DNA from: Acanthosoma haemorrhoidale
Lineage: Eukaryota; Arthropoda; Insecta; Hemiptera; Acanthosomatidae
Assembly (NCBI GenBank): GCA_930367205.1
Contig: OV884011.1
Span: 166,667,226 to 166,731,225, forward strand
Direction: 5' to 3'
Length of the DNA stretch: 64,000 bases
Of the stretch, positions 32,640 to 42,000 are shown piece after piece (within the stretch, counting starts at the first letter, position 1; every line of letters begins with the position of its first letter). The position numbers were made by a program, and so were the translations under genes. Below the pieces are notes generated by a model. The model was given only the letters and a program-made list of their open reading frames with translations. It ran no database searches and had not been told where the DNA came from.

Positions 32640-33224
32640 TGGCTGTCATTTATTCAGTCTGTTGCCAAATCACCATGGACGGATATAGCGTTCAAGAACA
32701 CTTGCAAATGATATAATTGTTTTTTCAATATGGGTGTTCTGTTCGGGCAACGTTCCGCGGTCGCCATAACCGTCCTACCGAGAGGAATATTCGCAGTGTG
32801 GTGGATAAATTTGAGTCCACTGGATCAGTAAACAATCAACCAACACCCGTACGTCGACGAAAACATCGCCGCTGTCCGTGAGTGTGCAGGAGAATCCGAG
32901 GCAGTGGATTTCGCGTCGCTCACAAGAACTTGGTCTTTCGCAGACCACAACTTGGCGAATTTTGCGTCGTGACTTGGACCTGCACCCGTACAAAATTCAA
33001 CTGACCCAGGAGCTGAAGGTAAACGACCATAAACAATGACGTGCGGTCATCTCTCGTGGAGGTGATGTAAACTGGCCACCGAGATCGTGCGATTTGACCC
33101 CGTTAGACTTTTTCTTGTGGGGTTTTCTTAAGTCGCAGGCCTATGCGAATAAGCCACAAATCACAGCGGTCCTCAAAGCCAACATAACCCATGCCATCGG
33201 TCAAATTCAGTCTGATTTATGCCA
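32640..33224 (+). pseudogene. Mariner-like transposase relic (DUF4817/DDE type)
   Basis: Plus-strand pieces in several frames give MDGYSVQEHLQMI, GRHNRPTERNIRSVVDKFES, LGLSQTTTWRILRRDLDL and WPPRSCDLTPLDFFLWGF. These are the helix-turn-helix and catalytic-domain pieces of the DUF4817-type mariner-like transposases common in arthropods. A large internal part is missing between the DNA-binding region and the WPPRS motif. It ends at the junction with a truncated Gypsy gag. No terminal inverted repeats were recognised. Confidence 0.85.
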
Positions 33225-33406
33225 GTGAACCATTCCAGCTCTGAAATTGCCTTTCTCAGATCTTGAGTGTTCATTGGTTTCACTCTCATCAGCGCAAGAG
33301 CGGTAACATGAGCTTCTGGCAAAACGCCCACCCTTCTCGTTGCTACTTGTTCCGCGCCATCCACTACATTCAGAACAGGTGGTCGTAGCACGCCTCCTTC
33401 CCCCAT
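33225..33406 (-). pseudogene. Truncated gag of Gypsy copy G4
   Basis: The minus strand starts MGEGGVLRPPVLN and continues with LPEAHVTALALMRVKPMNTQ and DLRKAISELEWF, aligning with the G2 gag start. It is cut off after about 60 codons at the mariner relic. The start lies about 100 bases inside the PBS as in G2. Confidence 0.8.
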
Positions 33407-33505
33407 TCTTTCTTCTCTATCCACTCTTTGATTGAACACGACAAAAAGGAGAAGAGAAAAAACAAAACAAACAGACGTCGCTTAGTTTTCTTCCCACTCC
33501 ACGAA

Positions 33506-33523
33506 TCCCGGGTTTCGGCACCA
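33506..33523 (-). promoter_or_regulatory. G4 primer-binding site, tRNA-Phe
   Basis: Identical to the PBS of G1 and G2; it abuts the LTR at 33523. Confidence 0.83.
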
Positions 33524-33709
33524 GTTAATGTTTATCGGCTTTCGAATTCAAAACAAAGGAAAAAACGGTACAGAGAAACAACAGGCATGAAAGTTAGAAC
33601 TAGACTGTTTGTTTCAAGTCTATAACCCTAAGTATATTTACACTCGGGATGTTTACATCCCGACGTTCGGGGATTAAGGTTGAGTACTGATGCTGCCCGG
33701 AGCTTAACT
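33523..33709 (-). repeat. G4 5' LTR
   Basis: A 187-bp LTR with AGTTAATG...GCTTAACT ends. It contains the same short motif CGGGATGTTTACATCCCG as the G1 LTR. It is followed by a (TA)n run. The other LTR and the rest of the element are missing from the window. Confidence 0.85.
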
Positions 33710-34528
33710 TATATATATATATATATATACGGTCTGGCATCTGCCCTATTTATATAACTGTTTATTTATTTAGTTTGTTATATCGGATGTATTAATTTCA
33801 GGGTTGAAGTATAATTAATATTTACTTATGAATATAATTAAATTATAATCAATCTAATTTTTTATTTTACTGACTTTTTATTAGTTTTTTTTTATATAAT
33901 GTTCCATTTATGAATATATTTACTGAAATACTTTTACATTTGTTTTTCTAAATTAGGTTTATACTTGATTTGTACTATATTTTATTCACAGCGGACATGG
34001 TCCTAAAATATAGAATATATAGACGTTTTTATTTATCTATCTAAGAGTACAAATCTATATTACTCGTTTGGTCTATTTTTGTTGCTATATCCTATATTTG
34101 AATGTAATTTTTTTTTTCATCTATTTCAGATTTACTTCTAATGTTTCACAGTTTAAATTTCTCGAATGCATAATTCAATGATAGATCACTCCAAGGAGGA
34201 TTATTCGTTCCATTGAAGGAGCGATCTATTAGACTGCTACTAATTCTATGGTAGGTAAGATTGCATTAATTTATTGTGTTAAATATTAATAATATTGAAC
34301 CCAGTATTTTTAGCAATGATATTAACACATAATTTGAGCAGTTTCAGATGAGAATGAAGCCTCATTCTTTAGACAGTTCCATCAAGAGATAACATTGAAA
34401 TGGAACAGTACCTCAGCCATCATCTATACCCAAGAAATCGCACGGACAGGTTTATATTAGTTGTAATATAAGTTTACATATTGGACTTTACAACATAATT
34501 TTAAAATATTTATTTTATAAAACTCTCC
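33710..34528. other. AT-rich upstream region of the 1499-codon gene
   Basis: It begins with a TA run. No gene is seen. ATAGATCACTCC near 34182 pairs imperfectly with GGAGCGATCTAT near 34219 (possible stem). The promoter of the downstream gene must lie here or further upstream; no clear TATA or initiator can be chosen in such AT-rich DNA. Confidence 0.5.
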
Positions 34529-37500
34529 ATGGAAGAATCTCATCACGACTCCTCCTCTGCTCAGAGTAGCCTGCTGACGCAATACATCCAAGATTTGTTA
34601 GGAAAAGATGATGTCTCAATAAAATTCACTTCGAAAAAAAATTCTGTGGTTATATCCCTAAAAGAGGTCTATGGAAGAAGAAGCGGTAAAGAAAAAACTG
34701 TCGAAAACATTTCGGGTGACTTCGACAAGGCGTCAATCATTTCTAGTCTGTTTTCGAATGGCAAGGAAATCTGCTTTAACTTTCCCCATTGGAGTGATAC
34801 CAGTGATGGTGTCTGCATCAGCCCAGTGTCTTACATTTATGGAGCACCATTGGCGAAGCCATCAACGAGGAATGGTCTAAAGCACTTCTACGGAAATGAC
34901 GAATCCAAATTCAAAGAACTGAGTCTATATATTGTGAAAGCACTGTCAGTATTAGGCGTAGATAAGTATAGAACTATTAAACAGCTACTTATGGATGAAA
35001 CGAGATTCGACAGTTTTAAAACCATTTTAAACTTGAAATCAGACAATATAGTTATTTCATATCGTCCATCGCCTGATAGGTTAGTGATAAAGGGACAGGT
35101 GATCACGATGAGCAAAATCAAAGAGATTATTGAAGGTATTGAATCGCCAAAGCCGAAGACAATTGACGTTTTCTGTCTGGAAAAGATGGTTGTCGACACT
35201 GTTCTGAGCAATAGCAGGAGTGAGCTCCAGCTGATCATTATAGCTCCACAGTGGGAAATCATCGACAGCCAAGAGATAATACTGGACGGACCACCTGGGG
35301 TGGATGTTTATCCACCCAAAGTACCAGAAGCAGACGGTTCCGGAGTGAAAGGGCAAAATGGTGAATCAGGGGATCCTGGGGGTCCTGGGGGATACTTCTT
35401 AGGAATAGGGGGAAACTTCATAAACGGAAAGGCACTCAGGATATCTGCGAACGGAGGGGCAGGGAGTGACGGCCAAGACGGAGGCAATGGGAGCAAAGGA
35501 ACGGACGGAGAAATGCCATCAGCGACCAAATTTTCGGATACTGAAGAATGGAGGGCAGAAGGATATGTCGTCAACAGGATATTCCATAAGCAGAAGCGCA
35601 TCAGGCATATTTATGCGCGTGTCGAGGATGTGTACGAAGTGTATGGTACAAACGGAACCAAAGGAGGGGATGGGGGAGATGGAGGAGGAGGGGGTGCCGG
35701 TGGTCCTAGAGGTACGATTAGCCTGATCGGATTGAACAGTGATTCGGACATCACAGATGACATCAGCTGTATAGACGGAGCGGACGGAAGGAGTGGAATC
35801 GGAGGAGCTGGGGGACTTGGAGGAGCCAGTGGTTGGTCGATCCTGGTCAAATCTACGCAGGTCAAGAGTCCTTTCGTCTCAAAACGCCACCTCCATGTCT
35901 TGAAGAAACAGCAATTCGGGGGGGAAGCCCCACACGGCAATCCCGGTCTTTCCGGCCAGGTCAATGCAGCCAACCGGAAAATAAACAAATTCCCCAATCC
36001 TTCCTTCGCTGTGAACGCTTACAAGAGCTTCTTCAGATACAACCTGAAGAAGAACACGAACGATACCTCGCTGATGAATTACTTTGATAAATTGGAAAAG
36101 AATGATCGAGTAAACGGCCTATATGACACGATTGGATTCGTCGACGAATTGAGATCCTTGGAAGAACAATATCACAGACTGAATGAAGAAGTCCCGCTGC
36201 TTCCTTTTTACCAGTCACTGTTGAAGAGAACTGCAAGTTACGCGATAAAACCCAAGGACTACGAAAAAGGGAATAAAGACTCAGATCAATACAAAAAAGT
36301 CCTTTGCTACTTGTACACTGCGACCATGAGCAAGATTTCCAGCCTCAGTAACGGCCCGGTCGGTAACTTAGTAATCGACATGAAGGGGTATCTAGATGTT
36401 GTTGCAGGAAGTATAAAAAGGTTGAAGGAATCTACACTGGAAGTAGCAAAAGATGAATTTAACTATCGCCATAACCAGGCCATTGGCGATAAAATCGAGC
36501 GAGTAAACGATTTCCTCAACGCGAAGATCGTACCCGAAATCAGCCGAATATTCGATCAATTAGATAAAGAAACGCATTATCTTATAGCAGAGGTTATCTC
36601 ATTACAAAAGCAAGCGAGGAAAGGAATTCAAATGCTGAAGAAGAAACAAGAAAAATTAAAGAAAGTTATCATAATAAGAAGAATCCTGGAAATCGTTGCC
36701 GTCGCCGCTAGCTTTCTGACATTGGTGGGTCCCGTGGGGTCCGCGACTACTAAGCTCATATCTAGCGGAATGGGCATAGTAGAATTGCTGTTTTCAGGAA
36801 ATCAGCGAGAGAGTATCAGTAAAATACCCTCGGCTGTAAATGATGGCCTGAAACTAATGGGTGAGATATTAAAAAAACATCCTCAGAAAATACTTGAACA
36901 ATTGAACGATATCAAACAAGAATTGGACCTGATCTCGAAAAATGAACCGGAGCTCGATTTAAATAAAGTCAAGGAGAAAATAAATGAAATAAAGAAGAGA
37001 ATGGAACGGGAAGCCGCGAAAGGAGAGTACGCTGATCCTGCAGTAATGGAAAATTTGAGAAGAAATTTGGGTCAGATTCTTTTCATGGAAAAGACGGAAC
37101 TGGAGAAACAAAGTGCGAAACGTTCCAAACCCGCGCTAAAGAAACTAGAGAAGATACAGTTTTTGCTAAGTATCCTTCTCATACCTCTTAACACATACGG
37201 AAGGATCAGAGGTGATAAAGAGAAAATAAGAAGTTGTGGCAAAGTCGTCAAGGAAGTTGAGGGAAAACTTAGAGCGTTGAAGCTGTATGAACTAGGAATA
37301 TACAAAATAATCATTCCCCTATTTAGAAACTTGAAGACGTATATAAATTCAGTGAATATTCACTTGAAAGAAGGGACGGGCTTCAGCCTAGAGGTGAAGA
37401 AGTGGCATATACAGGCCGTTCTTGCAGAAATAAAATTTAAAATGTCCAATATCACGAGTTCTTTTTCGGTGGGCGGGAAAATAGAGCATCACTTAACGAG

Positions 37501-39028
37501 ATTGCAGGATGCGATGACAACGATGATCAACATGTACCATCAGATCGAGCATTACCGCGACGAAGCCGAGCTATACGCATACATCGGGCACATCGGATCT
37601 AGTGACATGACAACCATAAAAATGGACAACGAAGAACTGAAGAGGGTGCTACTCGAACTGGAACAGATGGTAAGGTCAAACATTGTCTTAGACCACTACC
37701 AGAGGGCCACTTCCACCTTCATGCAGTATGTTTTTCCTCTAGCCCATGTCTACCTTCCAGAACTGGCTCTACCGAAAGCAGAAAGCACGGATGGGCTCGT
37801 TTTCAGCGCGGTCACCAAGATAGAAAACTTGAGGAACGGTATCACAGAGTCGGCTGTGACGATTAGCAAGTATGACAGGTTTATCCACACGGGGGTAAAG
37901 TTCACCAGGGACCAGGGTCGCTCGCCATTCTACGTCTGGGACCATGCAAAAAACAAGGATGCGATATCGAAACTGTTCCGAGGGGAAGAAGTATCCCTAG
38001 TAGCCGACGTGACAAAAAGTTACAACAATGCCATCAAATTCAACGAGGTCGGAATAAGGGTGAGGGTGTCGAACGGAACGTCTCAAGACCAACTAGACCG
38101 AGTCTTGAACGACTTTTCTGTCACTATGATTCATTCGGGCAACTCGTACTATAGGTGTGGGAGTAAAATCTATACAATGTCCAGTGACTCCCAAGCCATC
38201 GAGTACAGCTTCCAGAAGAATAAGAGGGGAGACCCCATAGATATGAACCTGGTCTACAGGAAGATCAGGGACAATGATTTCATGCTTAGTCCGTACACAG
38301 TGTGGAGCATACAGTTGTCAAATGTCAGCGGTGGATTTGACCGATTGGAAGGTTTCGCGGATGACCATATAGACTTGGAACTGGAAGGTCGGGGGCAGTA
38401 TGTGGAACGCGGGCTCTTTGACAAAGTAGTGTGCAAGGACAATCTCAAAGCATACTACAGGCTGGATGGAACTGCGGCGGACGAGGGCTCCAAACGAGTG
38501 GGAAATTCTGATTCTGCAAGTTATGATCAAGAGGATTACGTCCAGAGCTCCCTAGACGAAGACGTGGAAGAATATAACTCGGTGAGCATCTCAGATGACC
38601 ATCATAACAGTGAGGTGGAATTCAACGGCTCGAGGGCTCGTTTTGAAGACTGGAAGTACACCCTTGACCATGAAGAGCTGCCCGCAGACATCAGTGCCAC
38701 CACTGCCCAAGACAGCAAAATTTTCGCTTCGATTACAAGGATGTTGAATCCCGGCCGATGGTTCCATGGGAGAACCATTGACCCAAGAGAACAGGCACCG
38801 ATCGCAAGTTCCAGATGGACGAATTTGGCCAGAAGAATCGCAGATGACAGCCCTCTAAGCGACGAACAATCCGGTCTCTCGTTGACGGATACCCACGGGA
38901 ACATTCTCCTGTGGGATCTACTTATAAGGAAATTTTCAGGACCCAGTCACAACGCCTCCCGGAAGTGCGGTGACGCCGATTGTGAGGAATATGCATCAAG
39001 GCTCGCCTATAACCATTATATACAATGA
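34529..39028 (+). CDS. Unrecognised 1499-aa intronless protein with Gly-rich collagen-like blocks and helical pore-former-like centre
   Basis: I do not recognise a named family. Residues 1-255 are globular, ending in a beta-rich stretch (LQLIIIAPQWEI, about 234). Two Gly-rich blocks follow: about 258-328 (with GGPGGYFLGIGGNF, SANGGAGSDGQDGG) and about 373-436 (GGDGGDGGGGGAGG). They resemble collagen-like or polyglycine-helix segments but lack strict Gly-X-Y. From about 500 to 1050 it is mostly charged helix, interrupted by one hydrophobic segment (about 714-756, ILEIVAVAASFLTLVGPVGS) between long amphipathic helices. A globular part at about 1130-1290 (FYVWDHAKNKDA, MLSPYTVWSIQL, DHIDLELEGRGQYV) precedes an acidic low-complexity tail and a C-terminal region with two Cys. 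The start has a good context (CTCTCCATGG), no signal peptide is evident, and a possible AATAAA lies at 39332. The layout recalls large alpha-helical pore-forming proteins; that is inference. An intronless 4.5-kb frame among intron-bearing genes could mean horizontal transfer or retroposition. Confidence 0.88.
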   Translation: MEESHHDSSSAQSSLLTQYIQDLLGKDDVSIKFTSKKNSVVISLKEVYGRRSGKEKTVENISGDFDKASIISSLFSNGKEICFNFPHWSDTSDGVCISPVSYIYGAPLAKPSTRNGLKHFYGNDESKFKELSLYIVKALSVLGVDKYRTIKQLLMDETRFDSFKTILNLKSDNIVISYRPSPDRLVIKGQVITMSKIKEIIEGIESPKPKTIDVFCLEKMVVDTVLSNSRSELQLIIIAPQWEIIDSQEIILDGPPGVDVYPPKVPEADGSGVKGQNGESGDPGGPGGYFLGIGGNFINGKALRISANGGAGSDGQDGGNGSKGTDGEMPSATKFSDTEEWRAEGYVVNRIFHKQKRIRHIYARVEDVYEVYGTNGTKGGDGGDGGGGGAGGPRGTISLIGLNSDSDITDDISCIDGADGRSGIGGAGGLGGASGWSILVKSTQVKSPFVSKRHLHVLKKQQFGGEAPHGNPGLSGQVNAANRKINKFPNPSFAVNAYKSFFRYNLKKNTNDTSLMNYFDKLEKNDRVNGLYDTIGFVDELRSLEEQYHRLNEEVPLLPFYQSLLKRTASYAIKPKDYEKGNKDSDQYKKVLCYLYTATMSKISSLSNGPVGNLVIDMKGYLDVVAGSIKRLKESTLEVAKDEFNYRHNQAIGDKIERVNDFLNAKIVPEISRIFDQLDKETHYLIAEVISLQKQARKGIQMLKKKQEKLKKVIIIRRILEIVAVAASFLTLVGPVGSATTKLISSGMGIVELLFSGNQRESISKIPSAVNDGLKLMGEILKKHPQKILEQLNDIKQELDLISKNEPELDLNKVKEKINEIKKRMEREAAKGEYADPAVMENLRRNLGQILFMEKTELEKQSAKRSKPALKKLEKIQFLLSILLIPLNTYGRIRGDKEKIRSCGKVVKEVEGKLRALKLYELGIYKIIIPLFRNLKTYINSVNIHLKEGTGFSLEVKKWHIQAVLAEIKFKMSNITSSFSVGGKIEHHLTRLQDAMTTMINMYHQIEHYRDEAELYAYIGHIGSSDMTTIKMDNEELKRVLLELEQMVRSNIVLDHYQRATSTFMQYVFPLAHVYLPELALPKAESTDGLVFSAVTKIENLRNGITESAVTISKYDRFIHTGVKFTRDQGRSPFYVWDHAKNKDAISKLFRGEEVSLVADVTKSYNNAIKFNEVGIRVRVSNGTSQDQLDRVLNDFSVTMIHSGNSYYRCGSKIYTMSSDSQAIEYSFQKNKRGDPIDMNLVYRKIRDNDFMLSPYTVWSIQLSNVSGGFDRLEGFADDHIDLELEGRGQYVERGLFDKVVCKDNLKAYYRLDGTAADEGSKRVGNSDSASYDQEDYVQSSLDEDVEEYNSVSISDDHHNSEVEFNGSRARFEDWKYTLDHEELPADISATTAQDSKIFASITRMLNPGRWFHGRTIDPREQAPIASSRWTNLARRIADDSPLSDEQSGLSLTDTHGNILLWDLLIRKFSGPSHNASRKCGDADCEEYASRLAYNHYIQ

Positions 39029-42000
39029 AGTGTTAGATTCGAAGGTATGGTATAATTTAGATTTTAATAAGCACCAATGTTTGTGATTCTCTTCGAAAGC
39101 TTTCCTTTAATTGGCGAGAGCTTTCAACAGCCAACGTAACACAGCAGACAGCGATCAACCACTACGCCTTGAACTCAGTTTTCCCGTAGTGATGAAATGA
39201 TCCCTTTCTGGTGCCTGAGAACGTGGGCTGTTCAAAGCTATTGCCAATTAAAGGAATGCTTTTGAAGAAAAACGAACACTGGTGTTATTTAAAATGTAAA
39301 ATACAGCCAATTATGTCACAGCAAAATGGAAAATAAACATCTTCTAAGGCAAATTTGCCCTTGAGAAAAGCACTCCAGTTCGTGTAGCAACAACGTTCTG
39401 TTTAAAAGCTTCATAATTGTGCCAGATCAAGGGTACAAGTATGTTACGTTGAACTGTTTGGTATTCGTGATAATCACGATGTTAATCGTAAAAAAGAGTT
39501 TAACGACAAAAATATTTAAGTAAAATATTACTAATATTCATTATTGTTAAAATTATCGAATTTTTTTTATAACTGTAGCTCATGTCGGTAACGTCGTGTT
39601 TGTCATAATGCATTTATTTGAGTAATTATTTTATAAACAAATTGTAACCTACATAAATCATTGCCACGATTGTATGTTGATTTTAAATTTAGGAATGTAC
39701 TTTCGCTTTTTAACGATTTAAGTTATTTAATTATTATTGTAATATTTCATAATTTAATATTGTATTTTTATTACTGATTTTTCACCTCAATACCCTATAT
39801 TATATTTATATTGTCAATTTCCATAGCAGTAAAGTAATTTCATTAATCATTGATTACTACTGACCAAAAAAAAAAATATACCTAACATTCCTGCAAGCTA
39901 CCTCAGGTGAACCCTGAACCCTTGACCCGATATTAGTGAATTTATATTTTTTTCTTTGGCTCGTAATTACTTATATATCGATTTACTTCTAAAATATAAG
40001 ATAATAATGATGCAAAGTTAAAATTACTTCCTTTGGTGAAGACTAATATGCATTCAGAATTCCTCTTGCATTTTTTAAAGTATTTTCTTACAAGCTATAA
40101 CGATTGTTTCTAGGGTTTTATCAAAGTTTTTATTTCAAAGCCAGAAACTTATCTTTTGGGCTGTCTGCCCTCATAAGAATCCATGTTTAAACAGGATATT
40201 TGAAATCTACATAGGAAGTACGACTGAGACTGCTAAAATAACATTAAATATCAAATTGAGGCTGATCCAAAGGTGAATAATAAGATGAGTTGTTCTCATT
40301 AAATTTGAATCAGTAGTAGGTGATAACTGAGAAACTTCTTCTTTTTTTTTTTTGATTGGACAACTTATCTATAATAATAGACGGATTGTTATGCCTATTC
40401 AATAGCTCTGAGCTAATTATTATCTGGTTGAATTCATGCATTATGAGGTTTGAGCTCATAATGGTATGGTTTGTTCATCCAATGGTATGGTCATTTGCCA
40501 ATCAGGTTGAAAGTACAACGTATTATTGGACAAAAATTAAAATTAAACTACAGAAAGTGGATTTAACAGATTAAGATCCCAAACTGATTCGTTTAAATTC
40601 ATAATTTAAACTATTGAGAATATTTAGAGAATGTACTACAGATAATTGTTCAACCGACCAAAGTTGGTTTAGCACATCAATGCTCACAAGGAATGTTATA
40701 CATCCAATATTGGCTCCAACATTTTAGTGAGCTCTCTCAATAGTATTATTGATCCTAAGAACTGGCCACTTGTCTGGGGGATGAAATATGGTAAAGTTGT
40801 TGTCTGCTGTATGTCTGCAGGCATGATTACATACTCCTTTACATATCTTTTTAGAGAGGAAGAAATTTTTCATGTGGAAGGTAAGGATTTCTTCATCAGC
40901 TAATCAGCAACAAATGGTAAGCCCATGACATAGGTATAGTCATCAAAATAGAAAAGAAACTAAAATAACTAAGACATTACTAATAAATTTGTATATAAAT
41001 AAATAGTAATAGAAGGAAAATTCATGAAAAGGAAAAGAAATCTCCACCAATTAGTTTTTAATATGTAGAAACACGCAACACCAAATTGCATTGGGCAGAG
41101 TCTAAAAGTGGCAAAAAATATAGTTTTATATCGACCGGAGAAGTCAAAATTTCCACGACCGTGTGATGAGATCTAGTCTATTGATTTAGATTGATCATTG
41201 CTAGACCTCTTTTAAAGTCGATTTAAAACAAAAATGAGTGTTTTTGTTAAAGGTCATAACTACCTTATCTGGCTGAAAGACGAACTTGACCTGTAATTGT
41301 CTCTAAAGGTTCTTTGCAAAATTTGAATAATTTCTGTTGAGTGTGAAGGGAGATAAAAGTTTTTTAGTAGGACTTGTCATTCTCAATATATCCCAGATAG
41401 ACAGCATGATGTGGTAAAATAGACCTTAAAGACAATCATGATAGCCTGAACATTAGTCCAAAGGTTTTAGGGATACCAGGAATTTGATTGAAGAGTTTCC
41501 CTCATATTTTGGCCTTGGCAGTCTATTGGGATTATAAAATAAATGATATAGTGTTTCTATAAATGACCTCTTACTCCTCATAAATAGGCAAGTAAAATTT
41601 CAACAAAGACAAAATATCATTATTATATATTGTAATAATATTTTTATTAACAACAACTAGAATTATATTGATTTTGAGGAAGTGAGTTTTTGGATGTAAT
41701 AATTAATAATGCTGTGTTTTGGACTTAGTCAACAAGACAGACAATTTTATCAAGGTTACCTCCAAGGTTTTCCAAATATTTTGGGTGGAAGAAGGTTGCC
41801 ATAAATAGCAGTGTTTAGCAGTCAGGGGTTTTTATTTTTTTCATTCAGAGTTAAGTTGGCCAATACCCATGAGACTGTGGTTGAAGAGAAGCCACATGTT
41901 AGAGACCGGGCAATAGAAGCCACTAGGAAAAATCAACCCATTACACAACATCAAAGAATACAACCATATTATTTATTGTTTATGTTCAGTAAATAATTTT

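Noticed and set aside
32401..33709. One LTR retrotransposon bounded by the G2 LTR at 32401 and the G4 LTR at 33523.
   Set aside because: The two LTR sequences differ greatly in their bodies and each has its own PBS on the same side; they are two elements.
35308..35997. Minus-strand proline-rich frames across the Gly-rich part of the 1499-aa gene.
   Set aside because: Proline-rich reading is the automatic antisense of GGN-rich codons.
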